Shown one piece after another: positions 36,476 to 43,359 of a stretch of 64,000 nucleotides of DNA; positions within the stretch are counted from its first letter, which is position 1; each line of letters opens with the position of its first letter. The notes below the pieces were generated by a model. The model ran no database searches and was not told the DNA's origin. It worked only from the letters and a program-made list of their open reading frames with translations. The stretch covers positions 1 through 64,000 of the forward strand of contig CAOKAC010000007.1 in assembly GCA_948466345.1 (NCBI GenBank), given 5' to 3'. The translations under genes were made by a program, and so were the position numbers. The stretch comes from an uncultured Clostridia bacterium (GTDB taxonomy: Bacteria > Bacillota > Clostridia > Oscillospirales > CAG-272).

Positions 36476-37882
36476 TTATTTTATTATTCTTCCCGTTTCT
36501 TCTTTTGCAGTTTTAGACAGCAGAACCAAAAAATCATAAACCCCTGCTATGGGATACAATTTGCATCCTTCCACGTCTACCGGTCTGCGTGCCAGCCCCC
36601 GTTTCGGAAGCGCCGCCTGGGTAAAGCCGATTCGTACCGCTTCCCGAGCTCGCTCTTTAGCAAAGGACACTGCCCGTACTTCGCCGGACAGCCCTACTTC
36701 TCCAGCAACAATCATATCATGTGGAATCGGAACGTCCTTGATACTGGAACAAAGGGCAAGAGCAATCGCCGCGTCCGCCGCCGGTTCGTCGATGCGAAGC
36801 CCTCCCACCACGTTTAAATAGACGTCACTGGTAGAAAAACGAAGTCCCAAGCGTTTTTCTAAAACGGCCAGAAGCAGACACATCCGATTGTAATCGATTC
36901 CGTCTGCCACCCGCTTGGGTGCAGGATATGAAGTAGGCGTTACAAGCGCCTGAATTTCTACGATAATCGGGCGTGTCCCCTCCATCGTACACACGGCGCA
37001 ACTGCCGGATACGCCTTCAGGGCGTCCGGTAAGAAGCATCTCCGATGGGTTGTCCACTTCCGTAAGGCCCGCATCTGTCATTTCAAACACGCCGATCTCA
37101 TTGGTAGATCCATACCGGTTTTTTACCGCCCGGACAATCCGATAGCTTTGGCTGCGCTCCCCTTCAAAAGAAAGAACCGCATCCACCATATGCTCCAGCA
37201 CCTTAGGGCCGGCAATACCGCCTTCTTTGTTCACATGCCCTACCATGATAACGGCAGCCCCGTCTGCTTTGGCACATCGGATAAAGCGAGACGCGCATTC
37301 CCGCACCTGAGTAGTGCTGCCCGCTGAGGAAGCAGATTCGCTGCAAACCATCGTCTGGATGGAGTCTACAATTACTACATCCGGAGAAATCCGGTCATAT
37401 TCTGCAACAGCCGCATCTGCGTCTGTTTCTGTAAGAACCAATACATCGGCATCCTCTACACCCAGACGCTTTGCACGCAGCTTCAACTGACCACGAGATT
37501 CCTCACCAGAAATATATAAAATTTTATATTCCCTTCCGGTGCGGCCGCAAAGCTGCATCAGCAAAGTAGACTTACCGATTCCTGGCTCTCCCGCCAACAG
37601 CACAGCACTGCCAAGTACCAATCCGCCCCCCAGCACTCTGTCCAGTTCCCCAATGCCGGTTTGCATTCGATGACAGTCTACCGACTCCATCTGAGAAAAC
37701 GGAACTGCCTTTTCCCGCGTTCCAGGCCGGCGGCCAATCTTTGCGCTGCCAGCTGCCGCCATAGGTTGATAGGTTTCCTTTTGAAAAGTATTCCACGCAT
37801 TACAGGACGGACATTGCCCATACCATTTCGGACTTTGAAAATCACATTCCGAACATACATAAACCTCTTTCGGGGATTTCAT
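36476..37882 (-). CDS. radA: DNA repair protein RadA/Sms
   Basis: About 468 residues. N-terminal zinc finger CSECDFQSPKWYGQCPSC, RecA-like ATPase with Walker A GEPGIGKSTLL (about 95-105), the RadA-specific KNRYG motif (about 250-254) and a C-terminal Lon-protease-like domain without the catalytic serine. RadA remodels branched recombination intermediates. ATG at 37882 is preceded by GGAGG at eight bases; an upstream ATG at 37903 would include that site. Second gene of the likely cwlD-radA-lysK operon, 89 bases after cwlD. Confidence 0.95.
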   Translation of the reverse strand: MKSPKEVYVCSECDFQSPKWYGQCPSCNAWNTFQKETYQPMAAAGSAKIGRRPGTREKAVPFSQMESVDCHRMQTGIGELDRVLGGGLVLGSAVLLAGEPGIGKSTLLMQLCGRTGREYKILYISGEESRGQLKLRAKRLGVEDADVLVLTETDADAAVAEYDRISPDVVIVDSIQTMVCSESASSAGSTTQVRECASRFIRCAKADGAAVIMVGHVNKEGGIAGPKVLEHMVDAVLSFEGERSQSYRIVRAVKNRYGSTNEIGVFEMTDAGLTEVDNPSEMLLTGRPEGVSGSCAVCTMEGTRPIIVEIQALVTPTSYPAPKRVADGIDYNRMCLLLAVLEKRLGLRFSTSDVYLNVVGGLRIDEPAADAAIALALCSSIKDVPIPHDMIVAGEVGLSGEVRAVSFAKERAREAVRIGFTQAALPKRGLARRPVDVEGCKLYPIAGVYDFLVLLSKTAKEETGRIIK

Positions 37883-37971
37883 AGGCCGTTCCTCCATCTG
37901 CAATGTATATCGTGTTTATTGTATCATATTCTCACGTTCATTGCAAGAAAGATTTTCCGTTTTCGTGGCGC

Positions 37972-38721
37972 TCATCCTTCGGCAGCGTTGTCTGCACAAA
38001 ACTCCATAATGGCGCAGGCAATTCCAAGGCTGAGTGTTTTTCTGTAAGATGCGTCCGAAAGAAGCGCAGCCTCCTCTGTATTGGATAAAAAGCCGCATTC
38101 CACCAGTACTGCCGGTATCTGCATTCGATGAAGCAGATAAATTCCCTTATTGGATTTTTTTGTCTGACGACTATTCTCCGGCTGAATATATTTCTGCACA
38201 TAATTTTGAATCAGGTCCGCCATCTGGATACTTCCCGGATCATTTGGAGAATAATATACTTGCAGGCCGCTGTATTGGGGATCCGGAAACTTATTCATGT
38301 GTATACTTACAAAATATTTTGCCTCTGTCTCCTCTGTAAATCGCATACGATTTTTTAAATCGTAAATCTTTTTATATCCCTTGTAGTCTGTTCTGTCACC
38401 ATACATGTCATAAAGCAGTGTATCCTCCGTCCGTGTAAGCACAGAAGGATATCCTGCCGCATTTAAAATAGATGATACGTCTTGGGCAATAGACAAATTC
38501 AGTTCTTTTTCCAAAAGTCCGTCCAAAGAAGAACATCCTCCATCCTCTCCCCCATGCCCAGGATCAATTACAAGCAAAACCGCATCCTCCGGAGCATCTG
38601 CAGCAATAGTACTTTGATTTCTATACAATAAGCCCCGCAACTCTCCAAAAAGAGCGGCTGCAATCAAAAAAACGAGAGACATGGAAACAAATCCTGACAA
38701 AAATTTGGTTCTATTTTTCAT
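37972..38721 (-). CDS. N-acetylmuramoyl-L-alanine amidase, CwlD-like
   Basis: A 249-residue exported amidase. One N-terminal transmembrane/signal segment (about 8-30), then an Amidase_3 domain: zinc His in VIDPGHGGEDGG (about 52-63), catalytic Glu in KELNLSIAQDV (about 71), second His in FVSIHMNKF (about 127) and C-terminal Glu in VLVECGFLSN (about 208). Single-domain amidases with this layout (CwlD) make muramic-delta-lactam in spore cortex. A SigE-like promoter upstream supports sporulation timing. GGGAGGAACGG precedes ATG. Confidence 0.85.
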   Translation of the reverse strand: MKNRTKFLSGFVSMSLVFLIAAALFGELRGLLYRNQSTIAADAPEDAVLLVIDPGHGGEDGGCSSLDGLLEKELNLSIAQDVSSILNAAGYPSVLTRTEDTLLYDMYGDRTDYKGYKKIYDLKNRMRFTEETEAKYFVSIHMNKFPDPQYSGLQVYYSPNDPGSIQMADLIQNYVQKYIQPENSRQTKKSNKGIYLLHRMQIPAVLVECGFLSNTEEAALLSDASYRKTLSLGIACAIMEFCADNAAEG

Positions 38722-38755
38722 CCGTTCCTCCCAAAATGTCTTTTACTGTCTTTTA

Positions 38756-38784
38756 TTTATATGCCACATATCCTGCAACTATGA
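38756..38784 (-). promoter_or_regulatory. SigE-like promoter of the CwlD-like amidase
   Basis: On the minus strand TCATAGT (38784-38778), 14-base spacer, CATATAAA (38763-38756). This fits the mother-cell SigE pattern (-35 KMATATT, 14 bases, -10 CATACANT) at 12-13 of 15 positions. No good sigma-A pair lies nearby. Confidence 0.5.
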
Positions 38785-38838
38785 TCTTAGCTTTTTATAA
38801 ATGTAGAATTTTCGTATACGTCACTTTCAAAGCAAAAT

Positions 38839-38866
38839 AAAAAAGAGGAGGCGCGCCTCCTCTTTT
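38839..38866 (-). terminator. Terminator of the SSB-like gene
   Basis: Near-perfect palindrome AAAAGAGGAGGC / GCCTCCTCTTTT with T tract, 47 bases past the stop codon of the leftward SSB-like gene. Confidence 0.8.
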
Positions 38867-38912
38867 TCACCTCCCCTCTTCGGTTCTGCGGCATTAGAAC
38901 TCTATTTCTTTA

Positions 38913-39269
38913 TCATCCGGCGTTTTTTTCTTCCAAAGAAAGCTGCATGGAAAAAGCGTCTGCAAAAAACACTTCCTGCGCATGGATTTGCGTCCTCTGC
39001 TGCCGCTCTCCATGTTTATCTATCCAAAATCGGCTGGAAAGGCTTCCAACGATACATATAGAATTTCCTTCCCGAAAATGCCGAACAATAAATTCTGCGG
39101 TCTGCCCCCATGCCGCTACGCGTACAAATACAGATTCTGTGCAAGTTCCCGACTTTCCAATCACCACATTAAAAGCAGTGGCATTCATGCCGGATATCGT
39201 CTTATACAATACAGGAGTCCTTGTAATCTTTCCGCCTATAGTCACTTTATTAAAATTAAAATTTGCCAT
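38913..39269 (-). CDS. Single-stranded DNA-binding protein-like (short OB fold)
   Basis: About 118 residues. The OB-fold core follows SSB order: NKVTIGGKITRTPVL, TAFNVVIGK, FVRVAAWGQTAEFIVRHFREGNSICIVGSLSSRFW, then QIHAQEVFFADAF. It lacks the long acidic C-terminal tail of replicative SSB, ending EEKNAG, so it is a specialised or accessory copy. ATG at 39269 is preceded by GAGGATTG; an upstream start at 39308 would cross the inverted repeat at 39297-39319. The gene stands alone, divergent from an Xre regulator. Confidence 0.78.
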   Translation of the reverse strand: MANFNFNKVTIGGKITRTPVLYKTISGMNATAFNVVIGKSGTCTESVFVRVAAWGQTAEFIVRHFREGNSICIVGSLSSRFWIDKHGERQQRTQIHAQEVFFADAFSMQLSLEEKNAG

Positions 39270-39296
39270 ACAATCCTCACAAGTTACATGCATCCC

Positions 39297-39319
39297 AAAC
39301 TTACTCAATAAGTAAGTTT
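39297..39319. repeat. Inverted repeat upstream of the SSB-like gene, candidate operator
   Basis: Perfect 9-bp arms AAACTTACT / AGTAAGTTT separated by five bases, 28 bases upstream of the SSB-like start codon. It is likely within the promoter or leader region. The remainder of 39320-39479 is very AT-rich and holds no gene that I can support. Confidence 0.5.
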
Positions 39320-39479
39320 GGCTTAAAAAAATATGACTTATTATAAAAATATGTCGTATAAATAAAATCAGAACTTATATGTTAGTTAAACATATTTTAT
39401 ATTTTAATTATAATATGAATAAAAAAACGTAAATTTTGCAAAAACGCGTGAAAGCACCTCAAAAAAATACGAAATTATG

Positions 39480-39508
39480 TTGCATAAAAAAAAAGTTAAT
39501 GTTATCAT
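39480..39508 (+). promoter_or_regulatory. Promoter of the first Xre regulator gene
   Basis: TTGCAT (39480-39485), 17-base A-rich spacer, TATCAT (39503-39508), 23 bases before the start codon, with GGTGGTGATAAA as ribosome site. Confidence 0.6.
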
Positions 39509-39531
39509 AGAATTATAAAGGTGGTGATAAA

Positions 39532-39861
39532 ATGGAAACACTGCAGGAGCGGCTAAAAAAAAGACGGCTCCAATTAGGAATGACCCTGGCGCAAGTTGCA
39601 GAAAGAATCGGCGTTAAGGAAGCTACAGTTCAAAGATATGAAAGCGGAGCGATCCAAAACATCAAATATCATACAATACTGAAACTGTCAAAAACATTAA
39701 ATTGTAATCCTGCCTACCTTCTATGCTGGACAGACGCAACCTGTTCCCAGCCGGAAGATGATGTCTGTACGATTACCGCGCACGAGAAAAAAATTCTGGA
39801 AGCATACAGAAGTAATCCTGATCTGCAGCCATCGGTGGATGCACTCTTAAACATACACTGA
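39532..39861 (+). CDS. Xre-family helix-turn-helix regulator
   Basis: A 109-residue protein. The HTH_3 domain spans about residues 4-62: LKKRRLQLGMTLAQVAERIGV (helices 1-2), KEATVQRYESGAIQNIKY (recognition helix) and LSKTLNCNPAYLLCW. The C-terminal 45 residues (EKKILEAYRSNPDLQPSVDALLNI) resemble the tail of the second Xre protein encoded at 39992, which ends its core with a related EIALIQAYR...VDTLLGI segment. The two are probably paralogues. DNA target unknown; the palindromes at 39911-39953 are candidates. Confidence 0.85.
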   Translation: METLQERLKKRRLQLGMTLAQVAERIGVKEATVQRYESGAIQNIKYHTILKLSKTLNCNPAYLLCWTDATCSQPEDDVCTITAHEKKILEAYRSNPDLQPSVDALLNIH

Positions 39862-39910
39862 ATTTTCCCAACATTTTCAATCGCACCCGCTTTCATGGGT
39901 ACAGTATATT

Positions 39911-39953
39911 ACAAGTTTCTTGTATTGTCAACATATTTTTACAATTTTCTTGT
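39911..39953. promoter_or_regulatory. Pair of 13-bp palindromic operators before the second Xre gene
   Basis: ACAAGTTTCTTGT (39911-39923, a perfect palindrome apart from the centre) and ACAATTTTCTTGT (39941-39953) lie exactly 30 bp apart, about three helical turns, so both face the same side of the DNA. A TACAAT -10 candidate (39940-39945) overlaps the second copy and a weak -35 the first. This is the typical layout of lambda-type repressor binding and points to autoregulation by one or both Xre proteins. Confidence 0.6.
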
Positions 39954-39991
39954 TTATTCGACAAAATAACTAAGGTAAGAATACAACATTT

Positions 39992-40480
39992 ATGGAACAT
40001 AATAAAATTTTTGAACGTATGGCTAAGCAAGGTAAAACCGGTAAAGAACTGGCAAACTATCTAAATGTTACGCAGCAAACGGTAACCAACTGGAAGATTG
40101 GTGTTAGTGAATCCTACAAAAAAAGGCTGCCGGAAATTGCAGTTTTTTTAAACACCACTGTAGAGGAATTGACAGGTATAACGATTCCTATGGAAGAAAC
40201 CATGCCTCTATCCAGACATGAAATCGCTTTGATTCAAGCTTATCGCACAAACGAAAAAATGCAGGAAGCCGTAGACACCCTTTTGGGAATTGATCACACA
40301 GAAGACGCTTCACCGCTTCTAAAAAAAAGCAGCACTTGTCCCCCGATTTTAGGACATGCCGCCTCTAAACCGCAGATTGCTGCATATGGAACAGGCTCTA
40401 TCACTTTAGATACTTCCAATTCGTTTGATGATCCGGAAATCGACAGAATTTTAAGAAAAATTAAAAAAGCAAAAAAATAA
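39992..40480 (+). CDS. Xre-family regulator with low-complexity C-terminal extension
   Basis: A 162-residue protein. HTH domain at about residues 1-60 (MAKQGKTGKELANYLNVTQQTVTNWKIG; LPEIAVFLNTTVEELTG). A middle segment like that of the first Xre protein (EIALIQAYRTNEKMQEAVDTLLGI) is followed by about 70 residues ending in ILRKIKKAKK with no recognised domain. The ribosome site is weak (AAGGT 15 bases before ATG), implying low translation. Paired palindromic operators lie just upstream and a membrane peptidase gene 70 bases downstream. Confidence 0.82.
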   Translation: MEHNKIFERMAKQGKTGKELANYLNVTQQTVTNWKIGVSESYKKRLPEIAVFLNTTVEELTGITIPMEETMPLSRHEIALIQAYRTNEKMQEAVDTLLGIDHTEDASPLLKKSSTCPPILGHAASKPQIAAYGTGSITLDTSNSFDDPEIDRILRKIKKAKK

Positions 40481-40550
40481 TTTCTTACGCGCCGCGAAAT
40501 TTATTGCATTTTGTTGTATAATAGTATAAAATATTTCCGGTGGTGAAAAA

Positions 40551-41306
40551 ATGCAAAAGAAAACTAAGAAAAGCGCTGCGGCGTTTATTGAAAAATATGG
40601 ACTAAACAAAGAGACGCTTACGGTGTCCCGTTTACGGGAAATTATTGAGTCTCTGGATTTTGTCGTTGTGGATTACCGAAGCAATGTAAAAAACGATTTA
40701 GATGTAACTGCGCTTCTGGAGAAAACAAAGTCGACAGAATTTCATTTATATACGAAAAGCTTCGTCTATTGCACACCAGAAGAAAAATATGTTTTTCTTT
40801 GTATGGATATGTCAGCCGATGATACAATTGATGTGCTGCTCCATGAATTGGGACATATTTGTTTGGAGCATCTAGGCAAAGACGGCGTTATCCACAACAC
40901 TGGCGTGCAAAAAGAAAGAGAAGCGTTCTTTTTCAGCCAGTATATCCAGCAAAGGTGCAGAAAAAGCAAACGGATTGAGCAGATCAAGATGGCAAGTATC
41001 ATTCTTGCTGTCTTGGTACTTTTTTCAGTATCCGCATGGACTCTTTATAATACAGTTTTCAGAAAAACAGTGGTAGAGAATGGGCAGACCATCGTCCTTG
41101 TTGGGGATACCGGAGCGCATGCGTTTTTGCATCCGCATTACTACTGGACGGACGGCGGCAGGGTGTTTCATTTATGGATGGATTGCCAGCATATTATACA
41201 TTCTTCTACTGTATATGCGGGCACTTTGGAAGAAAGCGGGAAAAGGAATTGCTGTAAAACCTGCTATAAAAAATTTTGTCAGCAATTTTCCAGCGAAATA
41301 GAATAA
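40551..41306 (+). CDS. Membrane-anchored ImmA/IrrE-type zinc peptidase with extracytoplasmic Cys/His tail
   Basis: A 251-residue protein. An N-terminal cytoplasmic domain (1-140) carries the zinc-peptidase motif HELGH (His98, Glu99, His102) with Glu106 nearby, as in ImmA/IrrE proteases that cut Xre-type repressors. One transmembrane helix follows (about 146-166). The C-terminal 80 residues contain a conserved-looking FHLWMDCQHI...GTLEESGKRNCCKTC pattern, similar to small Cys-rich Ada-like metal sites seen in other Clostridial exported proteins. GGTGGTGAAAAA precedes ATG. Partnership with the neighbouring Xre regulators is inferred from the usual gene pairing. Confidence 0.8.
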   Translation: MQKKTKKSAAAFIEKYGLNKETLTVSRLREIIESLDFVVVDYRSNVKNDLDVTALLEKTKSTEFHLYTKSFVYCTPEEKYVFLCMDMSADDTIDVLLHELGHICLEHLGKDGVIHNTGVQKEREAFFFSQYIQQRCRKSKRIEQIKMASIILAVLVLFSVSAWTLYNTVFRKTVVENGQTIVLVGDTGAHAFLHPHYYWTDGGRVFHLWMDCQHIIHSSTVYAGTLEESGKRNCCKTCYKKFCQQFSSEIE

Positions 41307-41309
41307 TAT

Positions 41310-41350
41310 ATAAGTAAAACCGGTAATGCTATATTGCCGGTTTTACTTAT
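41310..41350 (+). terminator. Long hairpin between the peptidase gene and mgtC
   Basis: Inverted repeat ATAAGTAAAACCGG / CCGGTTTTACTTAT (41310-41323 with 41337-41350) with a 13-base loop that can pair further. The 3' arm includes TTTT. It probably ends the peptidase transcript; mgtC starts 22 bases later and may depend on readthrough or a promoter hidden here. Confidence 0.65.
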
Positions 41351-41372
41351 ATGAAAAAGAAAGGATAATGGT

Positions 41373-42065
41373 ATGAGCCCTTCTGAAATACTTAATTTTC
41401 TGCGAGAATGCAATCTGACAACTACGATTCTGCGCGTCCTACTTTCTATGGTTTTGGGAGGCGCAATCGGCCTGCAGAGGGAAAAGAACAGGCATGCGGC
41501 TGGATTTCGAACACACATACTAGTGTGTATGGGCGCTACTATGACCGTTCTCACCGGCGTCTTTGCTGTGCAGGTACTACACCTTTCCGGCGATCCCCTC
41601 CGAATTGCCTCCCAGGTGGTCTCTGGAATCGGCTTTATCGGCGCAGGTACCATTTTAATTACACAGCGGGCTCACGTACGTGGACTGACCACAGCCGCAG
41701 GACTGTGGGCTACAGCTTCTGTTGGGCTTGCGGTCGGTATCGGATTTTATGAGGCCGCCATTCTCTGCACATCGGTCATTTTGATTGTAATGGCTCTTTT
41801 AAAAAGCTTTGATAGAGCCTTGTCAGATAGTATTCCCGTGCATGCCAAGCTATATTTTGAACTAGATGCACCAAAATCTGTCAATATTGTATTAGACGAT
41901 ATACATAGAATGGGGATTACTTTTGTGGGATTGAAAGTAAAACCTCCCCGCAGCGGGCACAGCGGCTACATCGGTTTAGAGGCAGCTTTGCAGAACATGA
42001 ATGATCCGCAGACACTCATAAAAATTCGCGGCGTAAATCATGTTGTATTTGCACTGATCGACTGA
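41373..42065 (+). CDS. MgtC/SapB family membrane protein
   Basis: A 230-residue protein. Four or five N-terminal transmembrane helices (about 15-140) with the family signature GGAIGLQREKNRHAAGFRTH (about 30-49) and SGIGFIGAGTILITQRAHVRGLTTAAGLWATA (about 85-116). The C-terminal cytoplasmic part (about 150-230) is ACT-like. MgtC proteins affect Mg2+/phosphate homeostasis and inhibit F-type ATP synthase in pathogens; the role in Clostridia is unclear. GAAAGGATAATGGT precedes the start. Confidence 0.9.
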   Translation: MSPSEILNFLRECNLTTTILRVLLSMVLGGAIGLQREKNRHAAGFRTHILVCMGATMTVLTGVFAVQVLHLSGDPLRIASQVVSGIGFIGAGTILITQRAHVRGLTTAAGLWATASVGLAVGIGFYEAAILCTSVILIVMALLKSFDRALSDSIPVHAKLYFELDAPKSVNIVLDDIHRMGITFVGLKVKPPRSGHSGYIGLEAALQNMNDPQTLIKIRGVNHVVFALID

Positions 42066-42069
42066 AACG

Positions 42070-42122
42070 CTCTATGCTTCAGTTCGCTCAAGAAATGGTG
42101 GGCCCACGTTGAGACACTAGAG
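42070..42122. other. Unassigned structured intergenic segment
   Basis: GC-rich DNA unlike the AT-rich gaps elsewhere. Nested complementary arms CTCTA (42070-42074)/TAGAG (42118-42122) and CTCAA (42087-42091)/TTGAG (42109-42113) enclose the perfect palindrome GTGGGCCCAC (42098-42107). About 30 more bases, including TGCCCCGGG, lead to the terminator at 42155. It looks like a small RNA or the 3' end of a structured untranslated region. I cannot match it to a known family. Confidence 0.35.
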
Positions 42123-42154
42123 TTCTCCCTTCCTGCCCCGGGTGAAAAGAACAT

Positions 42155-42185
42155 TGAAAAAGAGGGGCATAACCCCTCTTTTTCA
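42155..42185. terminator. Bidirectional terminator
   Basis: Perfect 13-bp stem TGAAAAAGAGGGG / CCCCTCTTTTTCA with a five-base loop, between convergent mgtC (or the structured segment) and the serine hydrolase gene. Confidence 0.85.
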
Positions 42186-42187
42186 CC

Positions 42188-43336
42188 TTACGTGAGACAG
42201 GAATACAGCACATTTCGCAGTCGCGGAGCAGTAAAGTCTTCCTGATTGTTTGTCATATGATGGGCATAGAACATGGCCAGCTCATTTTCCGGATCCATCA
42301 CCATATATGCGCCTGCTGCTCCGGTCCATCCAAATTCTCCTATAGGAGAAGGAGAACCTGCCGCTGCCGGATCTACCAGTGTCCGCACACCTAAACCGTA
42401 TCCGTACCCCACCAGCGCATTGCCTGCAAAACCGGAAAGAGAGGCGGGAATCGTTTGCAAATGGTTCCTGCGCATCATATCCACCGTGCGAGGCGCTAAA
42501 ATGCGCACACCATCCTGTACCAGACCGCGGCCGCACATCACATCCGTAAACTTTGCCATATCGGAAACTGTGGAAACAAGCCCTGCACCACCACTGTCAT
42601 ATGCTGATCCAAAGATAAAATCGTTATTTTGCGTCGAAGATTTCTGAATCGCATCTTTTTCATCGCTGAAATTATATAAAACGGCCATTTTCTGTCTTCT
42701 CTGTGCATCAGCGCCAAAGGTAGTTTGATCCATTCCAATTACATCGAAGATTGTTCGTTTTACATACGCACTAAAAGACTCCTCGGCAATCACTTCCACC
42801 AAAGCCGCCAATATGTCGTGAGAAAAACCATAACACCACGAAGTACCGGGGTCAAAAAGCAAAGGCTCTGCCGCAATAGCGCGGGCCATTTCTCTGGTAG
42901 GACACTGGGGCGCATATTTCTCTCGTGCAGCAGCCAAAGCAGGTGCATGATAATTATAATCCAAGCCGGACTGCATGGTAAACAGGTCCTGCACCGTCAC
43001 ATCCCGAACAGGCGCGCGCAGTCGCCAGCTTCCATCTGCAGCGGTATCCCGCACCTGCACATCCGCCCATTCCGGCAGATATTTCTTTACAGGATCATTT
43101 AAAATAAACCTTCCCTGCTCCCACAGAGTAAGCGCCGCCGCACATGTAACCGGCTTGGTAGCCGAATACATGTACATAAGTGCATTTTCCTGCATTTCTT
43201 CCCCAGTTTCCAGATTCGCATATCCGGCTGCATACCGAAATACCGGGCGTCTTTTATAATATACAACGCAAGCGTTTCCTGGAATCCGCCAACCGCAAAG
43301 AAAATCCATAAAATCGCGCAGCTTTGAAAAGTCCAC
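42188..43336 (-). CDS. Serine hydrolase of the class C beta-lactamase/esterase family
   Basis: A 382-residue penicillin-binding-protein-like hydrolase. The nucleophile motif is SATK (about residues 58-61), followed by a YGFSHD segment at about 169-174 in the place of the usual YxN, and a C-terminal GWTGAAG segment near 345 in the place of KTG. No signal peptide is visible, so it is probably cytoplasmic and an esterase, peptidase or transpeptidase-like enzyme rather than a secreted beta-lactamase. Start is GTG with AGGAG ten bases upstream. It is 23 bases after the 3D-domain gene. Confidence 0.82.
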   Translation of the reverse strand: MDFSKLRDFMDFLCGWRIPGNACVVYYKRRPVFRYAAGYANLETGEEMQENALMYMYSATKPVTCAAALTLWEQGRFILNDPVKKYLPEWADVQVRDTAADGSWRLRAPVRDVTVQDLFTMQSGLDYNYHAPALAAAREKYAPQCPTREMARAIAAEPLLFDPGTSWCYGFSHDILAALVEVIAEESFSAYVKRTIFDVIGMDQTTFGADAQRRQKMAVLYNFSDEKDAIQKSSTQNNDFIFGSAYDSGGAGLVSTVSDMAKFTDVMCGRGLVQDGVRILAPRTVDMMRRNHLQTIPASLSGFAGNALVGYGYGLGVRTLVDPAAAGSPSPIGEFGWTGAAGAYMVMDPENELAMFYAHHMTNNQEDFTAPRLRNVLYSCLT

Positions 43337-43359
43337 GGTGCTACTGCTCCTATCTTTTG

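Noticed and set aside
39270..41350. Prophage or integrative element
   Set aside because: Apart from SSB-like, Xre and peptidase genes there is no integrase, structural, replication or transfer gene and no flanking direct repeat that I can see.
42066..42187. 6S RNA gene
   Set aside because: Only about 90 bases are free before the terminator, whereas 6S RNA needs about 180-200 with long closing arms.
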